From the NCBI RefSeq assembly GCF_024652905.1, contig NZ_CP102428.1, forward strand, positions 632,501 through 696,500: DNA of 64,000 nucleotides, given 5' to 3'. Both the position numbers and the translations under genes were made by a program. Source of the stretch: Pseudomonas oryzihabitans (GTDB lineage: Bacteria; Pseudomonadota; Gammaproteobacteria; Pseudomonadales; Pseudomonadaceae). The notes under the pieces are model-generated. The model had not been told where the DNA came from and did not search any database. It was given only the letters and a program-made list of their open reading frames with translations. Positions 59,820 to 64,000 of this stretch are shown one piece after another; position 1 is the first letter of the stretch, and every line of letters begins with the position of its first letter.

Positions 59820-60650
59820 CTATCCTCTGCCGGCACCTGCCCACAGCAGGGTTCCTATGCCGCCCTCTACGGTGAACCCCGCCTTGGCATAGAGCCGTTG
59901 GGCGTGATGTTCGCTTTCCGCCACGATCACGAAGGCGTCCACGTGATGTCGTTGGTGCCGAAGCACCGTGCCGAGCAAGGCCTGGCAGAGTCCGCGCCGA
60001 CGCCAGTCCACCCGCGTGGTAACCGCTTGGAACCGGCCCAGTCGGCCCAGGCGATAGAGGCCAAGATAGGCCAGCAGCCGCTCCTCGCCATCGAATACAC
60101 CCCACCAGTCGCCCAGGCCGCTGTCGCTCAGTGATCGATAGCGTCGCGCCTGGTAATCCAGATAGCGCCGGTGCGCTTCTGGATGTTCCGCGCCCGGAGT
60201 CACCTCTGCCTGGAGCTCACGCCAATGTTGCCAATCGTCGGGGTGTTGGAAGGTTCTGACGTGAAGTCCTTCAGGCAGGACCGAGGCGGGCTGCGGGGCA
60301 TCGGCGGCGAGACGCATCCAGACCAGGCGCTGATAATCGTAGCCGCAAGGCAGGTCCGCCGGTGGCTCCTTGCCCTGCGGCTCTGGCCAGACGAAAGCAC
60401 GATGCCCCAGGGGCTGTGGGCTGCCGAGCAGCTGCTCGAAGTCCGCGGACCAGGCCAACACCTGCTGGGCAGTCGGGCGCTGATCCAGCAGGAGGTAGTT
60501 GCCGAAGTAGTAGGCAGGGCAGTCCGGTGTGAGCACTCCTACCTGATGCTCGCCATAGCTGAGGCAGGTATCGGGCGCCAATTGCAGCTGGGTGAGGAGT
60601 CCTGCGTTGGCGCGAATGGAGGCAGTGAGTCGCAACGGATTCACGGGCAT
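59820..60650 (-). CDS. GNAT-family N-acetyltransferase
   Basis: 276 aa. The GNAT fold is in the C-terminal half (~130-270): motif A is TTRVDWRRRGLCQALLGTVL (R-x-x-G-x-C/A) and motif B VIVAESEHHAQRLYAKAGFT. The N-terminal ~120 residues (YYFGNYLLLDQRPTAQQVLA) form a partner domain often seen in two-domain members. It starts 10 nt inside the cupin gene, so the two are translated together. The acetyl acceptor is unknown. Confidence 0.86.
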   Translation of the reverse strand: MPVNPLRLTASIRANAGLLTQLQLAPDTCLSYGEHQVGVLTPDCPAYYFGNYLLLDQRPTAQQVLAWSADFEQLLGSPQPLGHRAFVWPEPQGKEPPADLPCGYDYQRLVWMRLAADAPQPASVLPEGLHVRTFQHPDDWQHWRELQAEVTPGAEHPEAHRRYLDYQARRYRSLSDSGLGDWWGVFDGEERLLAYLGLYRLGRLGRFQAVTTRVDWRRRGLCQALLGTVLRHQRHHVDAFVIVAESEHHAQRLYAKAGFTVEGGIGTLLWAGAGRG

Positions 60651-61162
60651 TCGTCGTCCTCTCGTGGCGACATCGCCTCACCCAAATGCGGCCCCAGCTC
60701 CCGCTCAGGGCAGTCCCGCCACTGCTTATCCCCAAGACTCGCGGTGAATTCCGGATGCAGCGGATAATGCAGCCGATTGTCCGCCCGGCTGGTATCGCCC
60801 ACCACCAGCAACTCCACCGGCTCCGCGGTCTCGTTGATGAAGGTATGGGCGACGCCGTCGCCGGCCTTGAAGCCCACGCCGTCCCCCGGCTTGAGCCGGT
60901 GGGCGTGACCGTCGATCCAGGCGGTGGGGTGGCCGGCGATCACATAGATGAATTCGTCCTCGGTGGCCTCGGCATGGGGCCTTGAGGTACGCCGGCCAGG
61001 TGGCAGCCATTCATGGTGGATGCCCAGGCGGGCGAAGCCGAAGTGGCGGCCGAAGGCGGCGCCCAGGGAAAAGCGCTCGTCACTGCCGGGATAGCCCGGG
61101 CCGTCGGGGGCCTGGAGCTGGGACCAGTGGACGATCTTGTCGAAATCTTTCCGGGATTGCAT
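60641..61162 (-). CDS. Cupin-domain protein
   Basis: 173 aa. The single cupin barrel has motif 1 LPPGRRTSRPHAEATEDEFI YVIAGHPTAWIDG (His and Glu metal ligands) and motif 2 GDGVAHTFINETAEPVELLV (His). C-terminal residues DNRLHYPLHPEF are also common in mannose-6-phosphate isomerase-like and sugar-binding cupins. It is first of a two-gene operon with the GNAT gene (10-nt overlap) and divergent from the ABC importer genes. The substrate is not known. Confidence 0.85.
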   Translation of the reverse strand: MQSRKDFDKIVHWSQLQAPDGPGYPGSDERFSLGAAFGRHFGFARLGIHHEWLPPGRRTSRPHAEATEDEFIYVIAGHPTAWIDGHAHRLKPGDGVGFKAGDGVAHTFINETAEPVELLVVGDTSRADNRLHYPLHPEFTASLGDKQWRDCPERELGPHLGEAMSPREDDECP

Positions 61163-61249
61163 GGGGTGCTGCGCCTCGCGGGAAAATAGCTCAAGCTTGG
61201 TCGTTTAGGCGGACATCACCGCCCAGATCTCTTTCGGTAGCGGAACGCG

Positions 61250-63481
61250 ATGCCCAGACTGTCCAGACACCTTCTCGCGCTGTCGACCCTCGTGCTGCTC
61301 GGGGGGTGCTCACCCGCTGATACGCCGATCAACAGCCCCTATCGCGCCGGGGCGGAGGGCCAGAATACCCTCTATACCGCCTTTACCACCCGCTCGCCGA
61401 AATACTTGGATCCCGCCAGCTCCTATTCCGGCGACGAGACCAATTTCACCTACAACATCTATGAGCCGCTCTATGGCTATCACTATTTCAAGCGGCCCTA
61501 TGAGTTGATCCCCCGCGGCGCGGAGCGGGTGGTCGCACCCTATTACCTGGACGCTCAGGGCCGGCGCCTGCCGGACGATGCGCCGCCGGCGCAGATCGCC
61601 CAGAGCGTCTATGACATCCCCATCCGCCGCGACGCCCGCTATGCGCCCCATCCGGCCTTTGCCCGCGATGCCCAGGGCCACTACCGCTATTTCCCGATCA
61701 CGCCCGAGGACCTGGCCGACCGCTACCAGATTCCCCACTTTCCCGAGACCGGCAGCCGCGGCGTCACCGCCGCCGACTACGCCTATGGCCTGCGCCGCCT
61801 GGCCAGTCCGCGGCTGGTGTCACCCAGCTACGCCATCTTCGCCGAGCACCTGGTAGGGATGCAGGCCTTTGGCGACGGCCTGCGCGCCGCCGACAAGGCC
61901 CTGCGCGCCAGCCTGCCCAAGGGCGCACCGCTACCCTGGCTCGACCTGCGTCAGGGCGAGCTGCCCGGCGTGGAGGTGCTGGACGACCACACCCTGCGCC
62001 TGCGGGTGATCGGCAAGTACCCCCAGTTCAACTACTGGCTGGCCATGACCTTCGCCGCGCCGGTGCCCTGGGAGGCGGAGCGCTTCTACAGCCAGCCGGG
62101 TATGGCCGAACACAATCTCAGCCTGAACAGTTGGCCGGTGGGCAGCGGGCCCTATCGCCTCGCCGAATCCATCCCCAATCGCCGCCATGTGCTGGAGCGC
62201 AATCCCAACTACCGCGCCGATCCCTATCCCTGCGAGGGCGAGGGCGAGGCCGAGGATCGCGAGCAGGGCCGGCTGGACGACTGCGGCAAGCCCATGCCAC
62301 TGATCGATCGGGCGGTGTTCAGCCTGGAAAAGGAAGGGGTGCCGCTGATGGGCAAGTTCATCCAGGGCTATTACGACGCGCCGCAGATCGAGCGCGGCGA
62401 ATACGGCGTGGCCTTGCGCACCCGCGCCGGCGACTCGCTCGACTCCGCCGAGCTCTATCGCGAACGTGGCCTAAAGTTGCCCACCGCGGTGGAGGCCTCC
62501 AACTGGTACCTGGGTTTCAACTGGCTGGATCCGGTGGTAGGGCAGGGCGCCACGCCCGAGCAGCAGGCGCGCAATCGCAAGTTGCGCCAGGCGCTGTCCA
62601 TCGCCTTCGACTGGGAGAGCTACATCACCGTCTTTCTCAACGGTAACGGCCTGGTCGCCAACGGCCCGCTGCCGCCGGGCGTGCTGGGCTATGAGCCGCC
62701 GCCGGCCGGCACCAATCCCGTGGTCTATCGGTTGGTGGACGGCAAGCCCGAGCGGCGTCCCATCGAGGAAGCCAAGCGGTTGCTCGCCGAAGCCGGCTAC
62801 CCCGACGGTCGCGACGTCCAGAGCGGGCGACCGCTGATCCTGCAATACGATGCCCAGACCAGTGGCGACAGCGCCATGTTCGACTGGATGCGCCAGCAGA
62901 CCGCCAAGCTGGGCATCCAGCTGGAGCTGCGCGGCTCGGACTACAACAGATTCCAGGACAAGATGCGCAAGGGTGCGGCGCAGATCTTCTTCTGGGGCTG
63001 GAACGCCGACTATCCCGATGCCGAGAACTTTCTCTTTCTCTTCTACGGTCCCCAGGGCAAGGCCAAGCATGGGGGCGAGAATGCCGGCAACTACAGCAAT
63101 CCCGAATTCGACCGGCTGTTCGAGCAGATGAAGAGTCTCGACGACGGCCCGGAAAAGGTGGCGTTGATCCGGCGCATGGTCGCCATCGTGCAACAGGACG
63201 CGCCCTGGCTGTTCGGCTGGAATCCCCTGTCTGGTGGCGCCTACCACCAGTGGGTCTACAACGCCAAGCCGACCCAGATGGTGCGTGACCAGCTGCGCTA
63301 CCTGCGCCTGGACCCGGCCCTGCGCGAGCGCAAGGTGCTGGAGTGGAACCAGCCGGTGCTCTGGCCGCTGTGGTTGCTGCTGGGCATGGCCCTGCTGCTG
63401 GTCTGGCCGGCCTGGCGCATCCTCAAGCGCCGCGAGCGGCAGACCGCCTTTGGCGACTCGGCAGGGGAGGAGCGGCCATGA
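61250..63481 (+). CDS. Oligopeptide-type ABC transporter substrate-binding lipoprotein with C-terminal membrane helix
   Basis: 743 aa, longer than typical (~530-600) SBP_bac_5 proteins. A lipobox LLGGC gives Cys20. The extracellular part has FTYNIYEPLYGYHYFKRPYE, LSLNSWPVGSGPYRLAESIP and SIAFDWESYITVFLNGNG. Near residues 704-724, WPLWLLLGMALLLVWPAWRI is a hydrophobic helix followed by KRRERQ, so the protein has two membrane anchors. It overlaps the following permease start by 4 nt (ATGA). It would capture peptides or similar substrates for that importer. Confidence 0.9.
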   Translation: MPRLSRHLLALSTLVLLGGCSPADTPINSPYRAGAEGQNTLYTAFTTRSPKYLDPASSYSGDETNFTYNIYEPLYGYHYFKRPYELIPRGAERVVAPYYLDAQGRRLPDDAPPAQIAQSVYDIPIRRDARYAPHPAFARDAQGHYRYFPITPEDLADRYQIPHFPETGSRGVTAADYAYGLRRLASPRLVSPSYAIFAEHLVGMQAFGDGLRAADKALRASLPKGAPLPWLDLRQGELPGVEVLDDHTLRLRVIGKYPQFNYWLAMTFAAPVPWEAERFYSQPGMAEHNLSLNSWPVGSGPYRLAESIPNRRHVLERNPNYRADPYPCEGEGEAEDREQGRLDDCGKPMPLIDRAVFSLEKEGVPLMGKFIQGYYDAPQIERGEYGVALRTRAGDSLDSAELYRERGLKLPTAVEASNWYLGFNWLDPVVGQGATPEQQARNRKLRQALSIAFDWESYITVFLNGNGLVANGPLPPGVLGYEPPPAGTNPVVYRLVDGKPERRPIEEAKRLLAEAGYPDGRDVQSGRPLILQYDAQTSGDSAMFDWMRQQTAKLGIQLELRGSDYNRFQDKMRKGAAQIFFWGWNADYPDAENFLFLFYGPQGKAKHGGENAGNYSNPEFDRLFEQMKSLDDGPEKVALIRRMVAIVQQDAPWLFGWNPLSGGAYHQWVYNAKPTQMVRDQLRYLRLDPALRERKVLEWNQPVLWPLWLLLGMALLLVWPAWRILKRRERQTAFGDSAGEERP

Positions 63482-64000
63482 TCGGCTATCTGCTGCGACG
63501 CCTGGCCTATGGCGTGCTGATCCTCATCGGGGTGAATCTGCTGACCTTCGTGCTGTTCTTCACCGTCAATACCCCGGACGACATGGCGCGCCTGGCCATC
63601 GGCGGCAAGTACGTCACCGCCGACGCCATCGAGGACTGGAAGGCGGAGCACGGCTACGACAAGCCACTGCTGATTAATACCACCCGTGAAGGCGTCGAGC
63701 GATTCACCGATACGCTCTTCTTCGAACGGTCGGTCAGTCTGCTGGTGTTCGATTTCGGCACCGCCGACAACGGACGCGACATCGGCCGGGAGATCGCCGA
63801 GCGCGCCGGACCAAGCCTGGCGCTGGCGCTGCCGACCTTTGTCCTCGGTCTGCTGGCCAGCGTCGGTTTCGCCCTGCTGCTGGTGTACTTTCGCGCCACC
63901 CGGCTGGACTTCTGGGGCGTGGTGCTCTGCGTGGTGCTGCTGTCGATCTCCTCGCTGTTCTACATCATCGCCGGCCAGTGGCTGTTCGCCAAGATCCTGC
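63478..64000 (+). CDS. OppB-like ABC transporter permease (truncated by window end)
   Basis: The first 174 codons are present and open to the window end. It starts MIGYLLRRLAYGVLILIGVN, an OppB-type first transmembrane helix, followed by TFVLFFTVNTPDDMARLAIG and KPLLINT. Further hydrophobic segments (SLALALPTFVLGLLASVGFA) indicate the permease core, which continues beyond the window. It couples to the substrate-binding protein by a 4-nt overlap. A second permease and ATPases should follow. Confidence 0.85.
   Translation, partial: MIGYLLRRLAYGVLILIGVNLLTFVLFFTVNTPDDMARLAIGGKYVTADAIEDWKAEHGYDKPLLINTTREGVERFTDTLFFERSVSLLVFDFGTADNGRDIGREIAERAGPSLALALPTFVLGLLASVGFALLLVYFRATRLDFWGVVLCVVLLSISSLFYIIAGQWLFAKIL

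Overview
The window comes from a high-GC gammaproteobacterium, almost certainly a Pseudomonas. Supporting signs are a PFGI-1/PAPI-1-class integrative conjugative element (ICE) at a tRNA-Lys, a DUF1654 gene, Pseudomonas-type REP palindromes and two methyl-accepting chemotaxis proteins. The P. oryzihabitans/psychrotolerans group is a guess that the sequence does not prove.

Region 1 (1-16429) is one end of the ICE, read almost entirely on the minus strand. From the chromosome junction inward it carries soj/parA, a coiled-coil protein, a DUF2786 protein, dnaB, a zinc-ribbon protein, a small protein, a HicA-like protein, a ribbon-helix-helix protein, parB, a DUF2857 protein, an STY4528-type replication protein, a PFL_4669-family protein, a DUF3158 protein, ssb, two AT-richer cargo genes, and the pilus genes pilL and pilN (cut by the window edge). 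Most neighbours overlap or abut by 1-4 nt, which suggests translational coupling. Two origin-like structures stand out. One is four near-identical 19-bp palindromes at 44/54/44-bp spacing inside the replication gene. The other is a perfectly phased array of fourteen 39-bp repeats just downstream, each containing a palindrome that shows compensatory changes. The junction is a 3' tRNA-Lys fragment at 16378-16429.

Region 2 (16430-31300) is chromosomal. It holds two small unknown genes, a MITE-like repeat, a GGDEF/EAL protein, an HBM-type chemoreceptor, a DUF1654 gene, a frameshifted GNAT gene, an unusual PAP2 acid phosphatase fused to an autotransporter barrel, a periplasmic binding protein paired with a second chemoreceptor, a small lipoprotein and a small membrane protein.

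Region 3 (31300-49025) is a complete-looking enterobactin-type catecholate siderophore locus in the enterobacterial order: TonB receptor, fes, mbtH-like, entF, fepDGC, entS, fepB and entCEBA. Three Fur-like boxes match 15 of 19 consensus positions. EntCBA should make 2,3-dihydroxybenzoate from chorismate. EntE, EntB and EntF should assemble the trilactone, EntS export it, the receptor and FepBDGC import the ferric form, and Fes hydrolyse it. The receptor looks like a FpvA/FhuE-type protein rather than FepA, and entD, entH and fepE are absent from the window.

Region 4 (49026-64000) contains 120-bp tandem REP-type repeats, rapA, a second MITE-like element, alkB flanked by small genes, and an hsp20 gene with a sigma-32-like promoter and a ROSE-like 5'UTR. 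A LysR gene diverges from a tight six-gene operon (PanE-like, VOC, MaoC, CaiB-type CoA-transferase, AroE-like, AroQ-like) of unknown pathway. The window ends with a GNAT/cupin pair and the first two genes of an oligopeptide-type ABC importer.
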